From Betaproteobacteria bacterium (GTDB lineage Bacteria > Pseudomonadota > Gammaproteobacteria > Burkholderiales > Rhodocyclaceae): a DNA stretch of 64,000 nucleotides. The position numbers and the translations under genes were made by a program. The DNA is taken from assembly GCA_016703785.1 (NCBI GenBank), contig JADJBM010000008.1, forward strand, positions 124,001 to 188,000. Reading direction: 5' to 3'. The notes beneath the pieces are model-generated. The model made no database searches. It was given only the letters and a program-made list of their open reading frames with translations, and was not told the DNA's origin. This document shows, piece after piece, positions 10,800-20,458 of the stretch (within the stretch, counting starts at the first letter, position 1; each line of letters starts with the position of its first letter).

Positions 10800-10828
10800 A
10801 TTTTACTTATACCCCCCCCCTTGGTCAA
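10800..10828 (-). promoter_or_regulatory. ilvI promoter with a nine-G spacer run
   Basis: On the minus strand TTGACC (10828-10823) and TAAAAT (10805-10800) are separated by exactly 17 bases, and each matches the sigma-70 consensus at five of six positions. Nine of the 17 spacer bases are an uninterrupted G run (C on the plus strand, 10812-10820). The predicted transcription start is about 37 bases before the ilvI ATG. A change in G number would move the spacer away from its optimum. Confidence 0.6.
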
Positions 10829-10895
10829 GGCATTTCGCGAAGGAAAAAACCCTTTGCGTCATACGGAAAACTGAGCCCTGGCCACCCGAACCGAA

Positions 10896-11441
10896 TTGTC
10901 GGATTTTCTCGCCAGCGTAGAACGGCGAGCTTTCAAACAGGCCCTGTTTGCGGTGCGTGACGACGAAGTGGCGTTGGATATCGTGCAGGATTCAATGCTC
11001 AAGTTGGCGGAAAAATACGGTGGCAACCCTGTGGCCGAGTTACCGATGCTCTTCCAGCGCATCCTTCAAAATACCATCCGTGATTTCTACCGTAGGCAGA
11101 AGGTGCGATCCATGTGGACCACGCTCCTTTCCGCTTTTATCCCATCCGAGGACGAAGACTCCGATCCGCTGGAAACTCTTGAGGTCGAACAGGGGTCATA
11201 TTCGCCAACAACGCCTCATGGAAATCTCGAACAAATGCAAGTCCTTGCAATCATTGAAGAAGAGGTAAGGAGACTACCGCCGCGTCAACGCGAAGCCTTC
11301 CTGATGCGTTATTGGGAGGATATGGATATCGCCGAAACGGCGGCGGCAATGGGATGCTCGGAGGGCAGCGTGAAAACGCATTGCTCCCGGGCGACGCATT
11401 CATTGGCCACGGCTCTGAAGGCAAAGGGCATAGAACTATGA
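10896..11441 (+). CDS. Sigma-70 family RNA polymerase sigma factor (ECF-like)
   Basis: The protein of about 181 residues has sigma region 2 (ALDIVQDSMLKLAEKYGG, LFQRILQNTIRDFYRRQK) and region 4 (LPPRQREAFLMRYWEDMDIA, CSEGSVKTHCSRATHSL, a helix-turn-helix). It starts at an uncommon TTG (10896). Homologues usually begin a few residues earlier, and the frame is open back to 10875 with only a CTG (10878) there, so the true start is uncertain. It overlaps the next gene by ATGA. Together with DUF3619, DUF3106 and an RDD protein it forms a conserved betaproteobacterial cluster, divergent from ilvI. The DUF3619 protein resembles a membrane-bound partner, possibly an anti-sigma factor; this is inference. 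Confidence 0.88.
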   Translation: MSDFLASVERRAFKQALFAVRDDEVALDIVQDSMLKLAEKYGGNPVAELPMLFQRILQNTIRDFYRRQKVRSMWTTLLSAFIPSEDEDSDPLETLEVEQGSYSPTTPHGNLEQMQVLAIIEEEVRRLPPRQREAFLMRYWEDMDIAETAAAMGCSEGSVKTHCSRATHSLATALKAKGIEL

Positions 11442-11818
11442 ACACCGAACGTGAAACTGCCTACAAAGTCCGCCACTATCTCAACTTGGTGGCAGATGAG
11501 GTCGGCCGCAACACTGCAGACCGATTGTTCGAAGCTCGCCAGAATGCGCTTGCCCATCAGCAGGTTGTCGGTGCGCGAATGGGCTTGGCCGGTGTGGGCC
11601 ATGTCTTTGCAGACCAGATTCTTCCTCACGGTCGCGCCCTGGTGGCAATAGTGGGCTTGGTCATTGGCGTCATCGTGGTGTCCATCTGGAACGACATTCA
11701 GAAGGCTGGCGAGTTGGTCGAGATAGATAGTGCGCTACTCGCTGATGACCTGCCGATCAACGCCTATCTCGACAAGGGCTTTCAGGCATGGCTTTCCGAA
11801 CGCTCGTCGCAGGACTGA
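11438..11818 (+). CDS. DUF3619 family single-span membrane protein
   Basis: The 126-residue protein begins MNTERETAYKVRHYLN at an ATG that overlaps the sigma factor stop (ATGA). It has a soluble helical N-terminal half, one membrane span (ALVAIVGLVIGVIVVSIW, about residues 67-84) and a short periplasmic tail containing SALLADDLPINAYLDKGF. One span, sigma-factor linkage and translational coupling are features of anti-sigma factors, but no known anti-sigma motif is recognisable and the function is unknown. It overlaps the next gene by 31 bases. Confidence 0.8.
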   Translation: MNTERETAYKVRHYLNLVADEVGRNTADRLFEARQNALAHQQVVGARMGLAGVGHVFADQILPHGRALVAIVGLVIGVIVVSIWNDIQKAGELVEIDSALLADDLPINAYLDKGFQAWLSERSSQD

Positions 11819-12426
11819 TACTCGCATTCTCGCTGTCTTCTCCCGCTCAAGTCGCTGTCCCTGAACTGAGACAGACGGCATGGGCCGACCTCACCCAGGA
11901 ACAGAAGCAGATTCTCGCCCCCCTTGCCCGCGACTGGGACAAGATGGAGGCTTACCGCAAGATAAAATGGCTAGGAATTGCCAAGCGTTACCCGACCATG
12001 AATCCGGAGGAACAGGCACGCGTCCAAAGGCGCATCAAGGACTGGGCCAGCCTGACGCCGGAACAGCGCAGTCAGGCGCGCGTCCAGTATAAAAACATTA
12101 AAACCGCACCGCCCGAGCGCAAAGAGGCCATCAAGGAAAAATGGGAGCAATACAAGGAGTTGCCCGACGAGGAAAAACAACGCCTGGCGGAAAAAGCCGC
12201 AAAAAAACCTTTGACGAAATCGTTTAAGCCAGCGCCCAAGCTGCCCGCGGCTAAGCTCCAGCCATTACCGATGCCGGCCACGCCCAATCCTCCTCTACCT
12301 GTCGCCGCCCAGAGGGAAGTCACGACACCGACCACTCAGGCTGTTGCTCCCGAAACGGAAGGTGCACCGGACCAGCCTGCCCCAGCAACGCCCAGCGCGG
12401 CCGCTCCCCCAGTCTCCCAGCAGTAA
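11788..12426 (+). CDS. DUF3106 family exported protein
   Basis: The 212-residue protein starts with a signal peptide (MAFRTLVAGLILAFSLSSPAQ). The body is charged and helical, with repeated L-T-x-E-Q/E-Q-K phrases (WADLTQEQKQILAPL, WASLTPEQRSQARVQY), which is the DUF3106 pattern and suggests a periplasmic coiled or scaffold-like protein. The last 60 residues are low-complexity, rich in proline and alanine. Its start lies inside the DUF3619 gene, so the two are coupled. The function is unknown. Confidence 0.8.
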   Translation: MAFRTLVAGLILAFSLSSPAQVAVPELRQTAWADLTQEQKQILAPLARDWDKMEAYRKIKWLGIAKRYPTMNPEEQARVQRRIKDWASLTPEQRSQARVQYKNIKTAPPERKEAIKEKWEQYKELPDEEKQRLAEKAAKKPLTKSFKPAPKLPAAKLQPLPMPATPNPPLPVAAQREVTTPTTQAVAPETEGAPDQPAPATPSAAAPPVSQQ

Positions 12427-12429
12427 ACC

Positions 12430-12864
12430 GTGCCTGTCACCCGTTCTGCAGTCGGCTTGCCGCCCAGCATACGCCGCCGGCTGGCCAGCATGCTCTACGA
12501 ATCGTTCCTGCTGCTGGGCGTGCTGAGCGTCGCATTTGTCGTGCCACATCTGCTTATCGGCCTGATCTGGAAGGTGGCCGCCCCGGGACCAATGCTCTGG
12601 CTGCACGTCTTCGTTGTCCTGTACGCCTACTTCGGCTGGCTTTGGAAGCGTAGCGGGCAAACACTGGCCATGCAGACCTGGAAGATCAGGCTGGTGAGTA
12701 CTCGTGGGGAACCGCTGACGCAACGGCAGATAATCCTGCGCTACTTGCTCGCCTGGCCGTCCCTGCTCGCCTGCGGCATCGGAATTCTCTGGGCGCTGGT
12801 CGATCGCGACCAGCAGTTCCTTCACGACCGCCTGGCCGGTACACGGCTCATCAAGGTGGATTGA
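12430..12864 (+). CDS. RDD family membrane protein
   Basis: This 144-residue protein has the RDD-family layout: an arginine near the first span (RRRLASMLYESFLLLGVLS), a second span, the GQTLAMQTWKIRLVSTRG motif, and the terminal aspartates in LWALVDRDQQFLHDRLAGTRL. RDD proteins are small inner-membrane proteins, some implicated in ion exchange. It starts at GTG 12430, three bases after the DUF3106 stop, and ends next to the convergent lptG gene. Confidence 0.85.
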   Translation: MPVTRSAVGLPPSIRRRLASMLYESFLLLGVLSVAFVVPHLLIGLIWKVAAPGPMLWLHVFVVLYAYFGWLWKRSGQTLAMQTWKIRLVSTRGEPLTQRQIILRYLLAWPSLLACGIGILWALVDRDQQFLHDRLAGTRLIKVD

Positions 12865-13938
12865 TCAGCGGCGCTCGACCCACCACAGCATCCCTGCTGC
12901 CGCCAGCAGGAAGAGCGCACTCGGGGTAATAGCGGAAAAGAAGGGCGGCCAGCTATTGATGATGCCAAGATTGGAGAATAAGCCGTTGAGCATATGGAAG
13001 GTGATGCCGAGCATGATGCCGGCAAAGACCTTGACGCTGACGGCCCCCATGCGATCCTGAAGGTAGGCAAACGGCAGCGCCAGCGCCATCATGACCAGCG
13101 CCGCCAATGGATAGATCAGCTTCTTCCACATGGCGATCTCGTAACGCTGCGTCTTCACCTGATTGTCCTTGAGGTGGCTAATGTAGCGATACAGGCTGGC
13201 CACCGACATGCGCTCCGGCATGACCAGCAGCACGCTGAGGATTTCCGGATTGATCGCGGATTGCCACACGGCTTCCGGCAGGCGATTCACCTTGGCCCGA
13301 TCCTTTTCGAAAACGGTCTGCGCCACTTCCTTGAGTCGCCACTTGTCCGGCGGCAGGTATTCACCCACCTTCGCCTCGGAAATCGAGCGCAGGACATGAT
13401 TCCGATCGAACTCGTAAATGCGCACCCCTTCCAGCCTCGAATCGGGTAGCACCGTGCGAACGTTGATGAAGCTCATGTCGTCCTTGACCCACAGGCCGGA
13501 GCGGAATTCCTGTCCCACCACTTGGGACATGGCCTTGAGGCGCAACTCCTTGGCAGCACGTTCCGCCGGCGGAGCGATGAAGTCGCCGACCACGAACGTC
13601 AGCAGCACGAAGGCCAGCCCGATCTTCGCCAATCCCCCCAGGATTGCCGCAGTCGACAGCCCCGAAGCGCGCAACACGGTGATCTCGGAATGACGGGCCA
13701 GCATCGTCAGTGCGTAAAGCGTGCCGATCAGTACTGCAATGGGCGCCAGTTCATAGATATGTCCCGGCAGGGTCAGCAAGACAAATAACGCCATATAGCG
13801 AAGTTGATACCCCCCCTTGCCCAGACTCTGCAACTCGTTGATGAAATCGAAAAAAGCGAACAGCATCAGGAATGCCACGAGCACCAGCGTCACTGCTGAA
13901 TAGATTTCCCTTGCCAGATAGCGCTGGTAGACCTTCAT
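12865..13938 (-). CDS. lptG: LPS export ABC transporter permease LptG
   Basis: LptG forms, with LptF and the LptB ATPase, the inner-membrane machine that extracts lipopolysaccharide and passes it to the LptC-A-D bridge. The 357-residue protein has six spans: three at the N-terminus (YLAREIYSAVTLVLVAFLML) and three at the C-terminus around a periplasmic beta-jellyroll domain. ATG 13938 overlaps the lptF stop (ATGA) and gives the usual length; longer readings of the frame run into lptF. Confidence 0.95.
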   Translation of the reverse strand: MKVYQRYLAREIYSAVTLVLVAFLMLFAFFDFINELQSLGKGGYQLRYMALFVLLTLPGHIYELAPIAVLIGTLYALTMLARHSEITVLRASGLSTAAILGGLAKIGLAFVLLTFVVGDFIAPPAERAAKELRLKAMSQVVGQEFRSGLWVKDDMSFINVRTVLPDSRLEGVRIYEFDRNHVLRSISEAKVGEYLPPDKWRLKEVAQTVFEKDRAKVNRLPEAVWQSAINPEILSVLLVMPERMSVASLYRYISHLKDNQVKTQRYEIAMWKKLIYPLAALVMMALALPFAYLQDRMGAVSVKVFAGIMLGITFHMLNGLFSNLGIINSWPPFFSAITPSALFLLAAAGMLWWVERR

Positions 13939-15041
13939 CGGCGCAGCCTCGCCCAGGAAAACATGGACAGCCGCTTGAAGAAGAACAGGACCAGCACGAC
14001 AAACATCACGGCGTGCACCAGCCACCAGCCAGTCTCAAAGCGCAGCCTGCCTTGTGCCACCCAAGCCTGGCATACAGAAACCAGATTGCTGTAGAACATG
14101 TAGGTCAATAGCCCCAGCACCAGATTGTTGGTGCGTCCAGCGCGAGGATTGACGAAACTCAGTGGAATGGCCAGCAATGCAAGATTGAGCGCTGCCAACG
14201 GCAACCCGATGCGCCAAAGGATTTCGCCCTTGCCGACGTTGCCGGATCCCTGCATCAACGTCAAGGTGGGTGTGCTTTTCGGCGTCTGTTCGATTCCGCG
14301 CGCCTCCTTCGTCTCGATGCGCACGGCGTAGCGCTCGAACTCCATGACGCGATACTCGGGCGAACCCGGCGTACCTTCATAGCGACGGCCATTGACGAGC
14401 ACCACGAAGCGATCCCCATTGGGCATGCTTTCGGTATAGCCGTGGGTGGACATCATGACTCCCAACCGGCCGTGCTGAATCGAGCTGATGAATATGTTTC
14501 TCACCGCCCCCTCCTCCTTGGAGGCGGACTCGCCGGTGGCAGCTTCGACGAAGAACACGCGTTCGCCACTCGCCGATTCCTTGAACGCGCCTGGTGATAC
14601 GCGGGCGACGTCGTCGCGCGTGTCCATGCGCTGGCGGTATTCGGTGCTCTTCGATTGTGCCCAGGGAGAAAGCAGGAGAGACAACACGGCAATCGCTGCC
14701 ACGACGGGAGCGGAGAATTTCAGGACAGGCTTCACCCAGGCCGTCAGCGGCAAGCCTGACGCGAACCACACCGACATTTCCGAGTCGCGGTAGCTGCGCG
14801 ACAGCGTCATCAGCACGGCGATGAACAAGGTCAGCGAGAGCAGGATCGGAAGGTGCATCAATGCGCCGAATCCGAGCAGGGCCACGACGGCTTCGGACAC
14901 CAGTTTGCCGCCGGCGGCCTGACCCAGCAAGCGTATCAATTGGGTCGTCAGGAGGATGGCGAACAGGGCGACGAATGCAGCGCCGGCGGTGCCGGTGCAT
15001 TCACGAATCACCGCACGCTCAAAAGTCGGCCTGCGTGCCAT
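13935..15041 (-). CDS. lptF: LPS export ABC transporter permease LptF
   Basis: LptF is the second permease of the LptBFG exporter. It has 368 residues with the same six-span and periplasmic-domain layout as LptG; the N-terminus contains FERAVIRECTGTAGAAFVAL and the C-terminal part NPRAGRTNNLVLGLLTYMFY. It is divergent from pepA, an arrangement widespread in beta- and gammaproteobacteria. Confidence 0.95.
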   Translation of the reverse strand: MARRPTFERAVIRECTGTAGAAFVALFAILLTTQLIRLLGQAAGGKLVSEAVVALLGFGALMHLPILLSLTLFIAVLMTLSRSYRDSEMSVWFASGLPLTAWVKPVLKFSAPVVAAIAVLSLLLSPWAQSKSTEYRQRMDTRDDVARVSPGAFKESASGERVFFVEAATGESASKEEGAVRNIFISSIQHGRLGVMMSTHGYTESMPNGDRFVVLVNGRRYEGTPGSPEYRVMEFERYAVRIETKEARGIEQTPKSTPTLTLMQGSGNVGKGEILWRIGLPLAALNLALLAIPLSFVNPRAGRTNNLVLGLLTYMFYSNLVSVCQAWVAQGRLRFETGWWLVHAVMFVVLVLFFFKRLSMFSWARLRR

Positions 15042-15042
15042 T

Positions 15043-15072
15043 TTGACTTCTTCTAAGGGGAAAAGGGATAAT
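15043..15072 (+). promoter_or_regulatory. Predicted sigma-70 promoter of pepA
   Basis: TTGACT (15043-15048) and GATAAT (15067-15072) are separated by 18 bases, and each matches the consensus at five of six positions. The predicted start is about 25 bases before the pepA GTG. It lies in the 62-base gap between the divergent lptF and pepA genes. Confidence 0.55.
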
Positions 15073-15103
15073 CAGAGCCTAATTTGCCGGAGAGGAGTTG
15101 CGT

Positions 15104-16597
15104 GTGGAATTTAGCATAAAAAGCGGTAGCCCGGATAAGGCCCGATGCGAATGCATCGCGGTCGGCGTATTCGACTCACGCAAGCTGACGGGGGCGGCTG
15201 AAAAGCTGGACAAGGCCGCCGGCGGACATCTGGCCGACATCCTGCGCCGGGGGGACATGGAAGGGAAAGCCGGCTCGACACTCTTGCTGCACGGGACACC
15301 GGGCATCGCCGCAGAACGGGTGTTGCTGGTCGGCCTCGGCAAGGAGGCGGAATACGGCGACAAGGGCTATCGCGACGCGGTTGCCGCAACGATGCGCGCC
15401 ATGAGGAATACCGGTAGCAGGGACATCCTCATCACCCTGAGCGAACTTCCCGTCGTTAAACGCAACGCTATCTGGCTTGTCCGACAGGGCGTATTGGCCG
15501 CCCATGACGTTCTCTTCCGGGCGGACCAACTCAAGTCGAAGAAGGACAACGACAAGCCCGCCCTGGCCGCTATCTCGTTTTCCGTGGCCAGCAAGGACGC
15601 CAGGTCCGCCAACGCCGCACTGGCGCAGGGCGAGGCCATCGCGCGGGGCATGAATCTCACGCGCGAACTGGGCAACCTGCCGGCGAACATCTGCACGCCG
15701 ACCTACCTTGCCGGGCAGGCACAGAAGCTGGCCAAGGAATTCAAGCTGAAATGTGAAGTGCTCGATCGTGCCCGCATGGAAAAACTCGGCATGGGCTCGT
15801 TGCTGTCCGTGGCGCGCGGCTCGCACCAGCCGCCGCAATTCATCGTGCTGGAGTATCGAGGCGGCAAGGCCAAGGCAAAGCCCATCGTGCTGGTGGGCAA
15901 GGGCGTCACCTTCGACACCGGCGGCATTTCGCTCAAGCCGGGGGCCGAGATGGACGAAATGAAGTACGACATGTCCGGCGCAGCCAGCGTGCTCGGCACC
16001 TTCCATGCCCTCGCCGCCATGAAGCTGCCGCTGAATGTCGTCGGGCTCATCCCGACGACCGAGAATATGCCGGGAGGCGCAGCGACACGGCCGGGCGACA
16101 TCGTCACCTCCATGTCGGGCCAGACCATCGAGGTCCTCAATACCGATGCGGAAGGGCGCCTCATCCTGTGCGACGCCCTCACCTATGCCGAGCGTTTCGA
16201 GCCGGATTGCGTGGTGGATGTCGCCACACTGACCGGCGCCTGCGTCATCGCCCTGGGCGCGGTCGCCTCGGGCCTGATGGCCAACGACGACGATCTCGCC
16301 GAGGCATTGCTGGAGGCAGGCCAAATCTCGGGCGACCGCGCCTGGCAACTGCCCCTGTGGGAGGATTACCAGGAGATGCTCAAGAGCAATTTTGCCGACA
16401 TTCCGAACATCAGCGGCAGCCGCGCGGCGGGCACCATCACCGGCGCCTGCTTCCTGGCGCGCTTCACGAAGAAATACCGCTGGGCGCATCTCGACATCGC
16501 AGGGACCGCCTGGCGCTCTGGCGCCAGCAAGGGTTCGACCGGGCGTCCGGTGCCATTGTTGACGCATTTCCTGCTAAAACGCGCACACAAGCTGTGA
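15104..16597 (+). CDS. pepA: Leucyl aminopeptidase (M17)
   Basis: PepA removes N-terminal residues from peptides using two metal ions. The C-terminal catalytic domain carries VGKGVTFDTGGISLKPG, DMSGAASVLGTF and the signature NTDAEGRLILCDAL. The N-terminal domain begins MEFSIKSGSPDK. I chose GTG 15104 because AGAGGAG lies six bases upstream; TTG 15098 directly abuts that site and is unlikely. Length is about 497 residues. The stop overlaps the holC start (GTGA). Confidence 0.95.
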   Translation: MEFSIKSGSPDKARCECIAVGVFDSRKLTGAAEKLDKAAGGHLADILRRGDMEGKAGSTLLLHGTPGIAAERVLLVGLGKEAEYGDKGYRDAVAATMRAMRNTGSRDILITLSELPVVKRNAIWLVRQGVLAAHDVLFRADQLKSKKDNDKPALAAISFSVASKDARSANAALAQGEAIARGMNLTRELGNLPANICTPTYLAGQAQKLAKEFKLKCEVLDRARMEKLGMGSLLSVARGSHQPPQFIVLEYRGGKAKAKPIVLVGKGVTFDTGGISLKPGAEMDEMKYDMSGAASVLGTFHALAAMKLPLNVVGLIPTTENMPGGAATRPGDIVTSMSGQTIEVLNTDAEGRLILCDALTYAERFEPDCVVDVATLTGACVIALGAVASGLMANDDDLAEALLEAGQISGDRAWQLPLWEDYQEMLKSNFADIPNISGSRAAGTITGACFLARFTKKYRWAHLDIAGTAWRSGASKGSTGRPVPLLTHFLLKRAHKL

Positions 16598-17016
16598 CCC
16601 GCATCGATTTCTACCATGGGGCCGGCAACAAGGTACAGACAGCCTGCCGTCTGATCGGCGAACTGTACGCTCAGGGACGACGGGTACTGGTGTATGCGCG
16701 GGCGGACAGCCTCGCCACCCAGGTGGATCGGCAACTGTGGGTTCACCCTGCCACTGGGTTCGTGCCCCACTGCCGCATCGGCACCACGCTCGCCGCCGAG
16801 ACCCCGATCGTCATCGGCGGCTCGCTGGATGATGCGGCGTACCATGATGTACTGGTGAATCTCGACGGCGAACTGCCGTCGGCGTTTTCCCGTTTCGAGC
16901 AACTGGTCGAAATCGTCGGCACGGATGACGCAGACCGCGGCCCGGCGCGGGAGCGGTTCAAGTACTACCGCGACCGCGGCTATGCCATCACAGCACACGA
17001 CCTGAAAGGCATCTAA
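16594..17016 (+). CDS. holC: DNA polymerase III chi subunit
   Basis: HolC links the clamp loader to single-strand-binding protein. The 140-residue protein starts at GTG 16594 overlapping the pepA stop. TRIDFYHGAGNKVQTACRLI and the conserved FVPHCRIG and PIVIGGSLDD segments identify the family. pepA-holC-valS is a common proteobacterial order. Confidence 0.92.
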   Translation: MTRIDFYHGAGNKVQTACRLIGELYAQGRRVLVYARADSLATQVDRQLWVHPATGFVPHCRIGTTLAAETPIVIGGSLDDAAYHDVLVNLDGELPSAFSRFEQLVEIVGTDDADRGPARERFKYYRDRGYAITAHDLKGI

Positions 17017-17019
17017 ACA

Positions 17020-17424
17020 GTGAGCGACGACATTTTCGGCAAGGCCGACGCCCTCATGAAGCGCCGCGCCTTCGTCGCCGGGGGCGCCCAACCAGCGCCT
17101 CCGGCCGAGGACCTGCCGGTGCTCACCGAGGTCGTCGATCCGAGCCACGCGGTGCCGGCGCTCGCGGCAGCCCTTTCGGGCGGGCCGGGCGCAGAGGACC
17201 TGGCCGATCGCATGCGCGACCTGCTCGGTCCCCTGCCGCCGGACATCGCCCGCGCTGTGGAGAACTGGCTGGTCGCCACCCTGCCGCGCCTCGTCGCCCG
17301 CCGCCTCGATGGCATCGCCGAGCAGGTCGCCGAGGAAGTTGGTGCGGCTTTGCGAGAAAGCCTGCCCTTGCTTATTTCTGACCTCATTCGCTCCGCCCAG
17401 GAACGCACCAGGCAAGGCAAGTAA
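17020..17424 (+). CDS. Conserved hypothetical protein between holC and valS
   Basis: The 134-residue protein starts at GTG 17020, three bases after holC. The N-terminal half is rich in proline and alanine ([15 protein letters not shown]). The C-terminal half is amphipathic helix ([18 protein letters not shown] ... [16 protein letters not shown]). It has no signal peptide or membrane span. Its place between holC and valS is typical of betaproteobacteria, but its function is not known to me. Confidence 0.75.
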   Translation: MSDDIFGKADALMKRRAFVAGGAQPAPPAEDLPVLTEVVDPSHAVPALAAALSGGPGAEDLADRMRDLLGPLPPDIARAVENWLVATLPRLVARRLDGIAEQVAEEVGAALRESLPLLISDLIRSAQERTRQGK

Positions 17425-17494
17425 CTCTCGCCGGAGTGCCCCTGCGCTCCGGTATAATTTCCGATTTCCCCGCCGCATTTTTTCCCTCTTCGCG

Positions 17495-20338
17495 ATGGAA
17501 CTCGACAAATCCTTCGAACCGGCCGACATCGAGCGCCGCTGGTACCCTTTGTGGGAGTCGCGCGGCTATTTCGCCGCCGGCGCCGACAAAAGCAAATCCG
17601 ACAGCTTCTGCATCCTGCTGCCGCCGCCCAACGTCACCGGCACGCTGCACATGGGCCATGGCTTCAACCAGACGCTCATGGACGCGCTCACCCGCTACCA
17701 CCGCATGCACGGCGACAACACGCTATGGCAGCCGGGCACCGATCACGCCGGCATCGCCACGCAGATCGTCGTCGAGCGCCAGCTCGACGCGGAAGGCGTC
17801 TCGCGCCACGACCTCGGTCGCGAGAAGTTCCTCGAACGCGTCTGGCAATGGAAGGACTACTCCGGCGGCACCATCACGCGCCAGATGCGCCGCCTCGGCA
17901 CCTCGCCCGACTGGTCGCGCGAGCGCTTCACCATGGACGATGGCCTGTCGAAGATCGTCACCGAGACCTTCGTGCGGCTCTATCGCGAAGGGCTGATCTA
18001 TCGCGGCAAGCGCCTGGTCAACTGGGATCCCAAGCTCCTCACCGCAGTGTCCGACCTGGAAGTCGTCAGCGAGGAAGAAGACGGCTGCATGTGGGAGATC
18101 CGCTATCCCCTTGAGGATGGCAAAGGCGGATTGATCGTCGCCACCACGCGCCCGGAAACCCTGCTGGGCGACGTTGCGGTGGCCGTACATCCGGACGACG
18201 AACGCTACGCACATCTGGTCGGCAAGCACGTCCGCCTGCCCCTGTGCGACCGCAGCATTCCGATCATCGCAGACAGCTACGTCGACAAGGCATTCGGCAC
18301 CGGCTGCGTCAAGATCACGCCGGCGCACGACTTCAACGACTGGCAGGTAGGCCATCGCCACGGCTTCGCGCCGATTTCCATCCTCACGCTCGATGCCCGC
18401 ATCAACGAGCACGGCCCGGAGCAGTACCGCGGCCTGGATCGCTACGATGCCCGCAAGGCCATCGTTGCCGACCTCGAAGCCCAGGGCCTGCTTGTCTCGA
18501 CCAAGCCGCACAAGCTGATGGTGCCGCGCGGCGACCGCACGCATACCGTCATCGAGCCGATGCTCACCGACCAGTGGTTCGTCGCCATGAGCAAACCCGG
18601 CGCCGACGGCACCTCCATCGCCGCCAAGGCGCTCGAGTGCGTGGCCGCCGGCGATATCAGGTTCGTGCCCGAGCAGTGGGTGAACACTTACAATCAGTGG
18701 CTAAACAACATCCAGGACTGGTGCATCTCGCGCCAGCTCTGGTGGGGCCATCAGATCCCGGCCTGGCACAGCGACGACGGCCGCGTCTATGTCGCCCACG
18801 ACGAGAACGAGGCCTACACCCTGGCGCGCGCGGACGGCTACGGCGGCGGCCTGGAGCGCGACCCGGACGTGCTCGACACCTGGTACTCCTCGGCCCTGTG
18901 GCCCTTCTCGACGCTCGACTGGACGCCGGACTGGGACCCGGATTCACCGTCCAAATCCAACACCGCGCTCGACCTCTACCTGCCCTCCTCGGTTCTGGTC
19001 ACCGGCTTCGACATCATCTTCTTCTGGGTGGCGCGCATGGTGATGATGACGAAGCACATCACCGGCAGGATCCCCTTCAGGCATGTCTATGTGCATGGCC
19101 TCATCCGCGACGCGGAGGGGCAAAAGATGTCGAAATCAAAGGGGAACGTGCTCGACCCGATCGACCTCATCGACGGCATCGCGCTCGACGCCCTGGTGGA
19201 GAAGCGCACCAGCGGCCTGATGAACCCGAAGCAGGCGGCACAGATCGAGAAGCGCACGCGCAAGGAGTTCCCCAACGGCATTCCCGGCTTCGGCACCGAT
19301 GCATTGCGCTTTACCTTCGCCTCGCTCGCCAGCCCCGGCCGCGACATCAAGTTCGACATGGGCCGCTGCGAGGGCTACCGCAACTTCTGCAACAAGCTGT
19401 GGAACGCCACGCGCTTCGTGCTGATGAACTGCGAGGGCCAGGACTGCGGCCTCGCCAAAGAGCACGCCTGCGGCTCGGATGTCGTTTTCAGCCAGGCCGA
19501 CCGCTGGATCGTCAGCCGCCTGCAACGCACCGAAGCCGAGGTGGCGCAGCACTTCGCCGATTACCGCTTCGACCTGCTTGCGCGTTCAATATACGAATTC
19601 GTCTGGGACGAGTACTGCGACTGGTATGTGGAACTGGCCAAGGTGCAGCTGCAGACGGGCAACGCGGCAACGCAGCGCGGCACGCGCCGCACCCTGGTGC
19701 GCGTGCTGGAGACCATGCTGCGCCTGGCGCACCCGCTGATCCCCTTCATCACCGAGGAGTTGTGGCAGAAGGTGGCACCCGTTGCCGGCCGCGCCAGCAA
19801 CGCCAACACCTCCGGGCAGCCGGGCGAGAGCATCATGCTGCAGCCCTACCCGATTGCCGAGCCTTCCCGCATCGACGAGAAGGCAGAAGCCGATATCCGC
19901 CTGCTCAAGGACCTGATCAATGCCTGCCGCAGCCTGCGCGGCGAAATGAATCTCTCCCCGGCACAGAAGGTGCCGCTGCTCGCCGCCGGTGACAAGGATC
20001 GAATGGCCGCGTTCGCGCCCTACCTCGCTGCGCTGGCGCGGCTGTCGGAGGTGACGGCCACGGGTACCGAGCTGCCGCCCGGCGACGCCCCGGTGCAGAT
20101 CGTCGGCGACTTCCGATTGATGCTGAAGATCGAGATCGACGTGGCGGCCGAGCGCGAGCGCCTGACGAAGGAGATCGCCCGCGTGGAGGGCGAGATCAAC
20201 AAGGCCCAGGCCAAGCTCGGCAACGCCGGCTTCGTCGAGCGCGCTCCTGCTGCAGTCGTGGCGCAGGAGAAGGAGCGGCTGGCGAATTTCACTTCGCTCA
20301 CCGAGAAACTGCGTACGCAACTTGCCCGACTGCAGTAG
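17495..20338 (+). CDS. valS: Valyl-tRNA synthetase
   Basis: ValS charges tRNA-Val. The 947-residue class I enzyme begins [18 protein letters not shown] at ATG 17495. The HIGH-type motif is HMGH near residue 52 in [14 protein letters not shown], and KMSKS is near residue 545. The editing domain lies between them ([19 protein letters not shown]). The C-terminal arm is the expected coiled coil ([20 protein letters not shown]). No T-box or other leader is visible in the 70 bases before it. Confidence 0.97.
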   Translation: MELDKSFEPADIERRWYPLWESRGYFAAGADKSKSDSFCILLPPPNVTGTLHMGHGFNQTLMDALTRYHRMHGDNTLWQPGTDHAGIATQIVVERQLDAEGVSRHDLGREKFLERVWQWKDYSGGTITRQMRRLGTSPDWSRERFTMDDGLSKIVTETFVRLYREGLIYRGKRLVNWDPKLLTAVSDLEVVSEEEDGCMWEIRYPLEDGKGGLIVATTRPETLLGDVAVAVHPDDERYAHLVGKHVRLPLCDRSIPIIADSYVDKAFGTGCVKITPAHDFNDWQVGHRHGFAPISILTLDARINEHGPEQYRGLDRYDARKAIVADLEAQGLLVSTKPHKLMVPRGDRTHTVIEPMLTDQWFVAMSKPGADGTSIAAKALECVAAGDIRFVPEQWVNTYNQWLNNIQDWCISRQLWWGHQIPAWHSDDGRVYVAHDENEAYTLARADGYGGGLERDPDVLDTWYSSALWPFSTLDWTPDWDPDSPSKSNTALDLYLPSSVLVTGFDIIFFWVARMVMMTKHITGRIPFRHVYVHGLIRDAEGQKMSKSKGNVLDPIDLIDGIALDALVEKRTSGLMNPKQAAQIEKRTRKEFPNGIPGFGTDALRFTFASLASPGRDIKFDMGRCEGYRNFCNKLWNATRFVLMNCEGQDCGLAKEHACGSDVVFSQADRWIVSRLQRTEAEVAQHFADYRFDLLARSIYEFVWDEYCDWYVELAKVQLQTGNAATQRGTRRTLVRVLETMLRLAHPLIPFITEELWQKVAPVAGRASNANTSGQPGESIMLQPYPIAEPSRIDEKAEADIRLLKDLINACRSLRGEMNLSPAQKVPLLAAGDKDRMAAFAPYLAALARLSEVTATGTELPPGDAPVQIVGDFRLMLKIEIDVAAERERLTKEIARVEGEINKAQAKLGNAGFVERAPAAVVAQEKERLANFTSLTEKLRTQLARLQ

Positions 20339-20348
20339 TGTCCTGGTA

Positions 20349-20447
20349 CGTCATTCCCACGAAAACGGGGTCCCAGAGTCGCGTCCGCGAAATCCATGGA
20401 TTCCCGCCTTTGCCCGAAGGAAATCCCAGTGGGACGCGGGAATGACG
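20349..20447. repeat. REP-like palindromic element
   Basis: CGTCATTCCC at the left end is mirrored by GGGAATGACG at the right, with nested inverted arms between (ACGGGGTCCCAGAGTC against the opposing GGATTCCCGCC segment). It resembles the CGTCATTCCCGCGAAAGCGG family of repetitive palindromes that is widespread in betaproteobacterial intergenic regions. It sits just after valS and ends 12 bases before the next start codon. It may act as a terminator or be a dispersed non-autonomous element. Confidence 0.7.
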
Positions 20448-20458
20448 AAGTATTCTGA

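Noticed and set aside
10757..10828. An extended IlvI N-terminus (24 more residues)
   Set aside because: The extra codons coincide with the -10 and spacer of a good promoter, and known enzymes start near MVLTGAEI.
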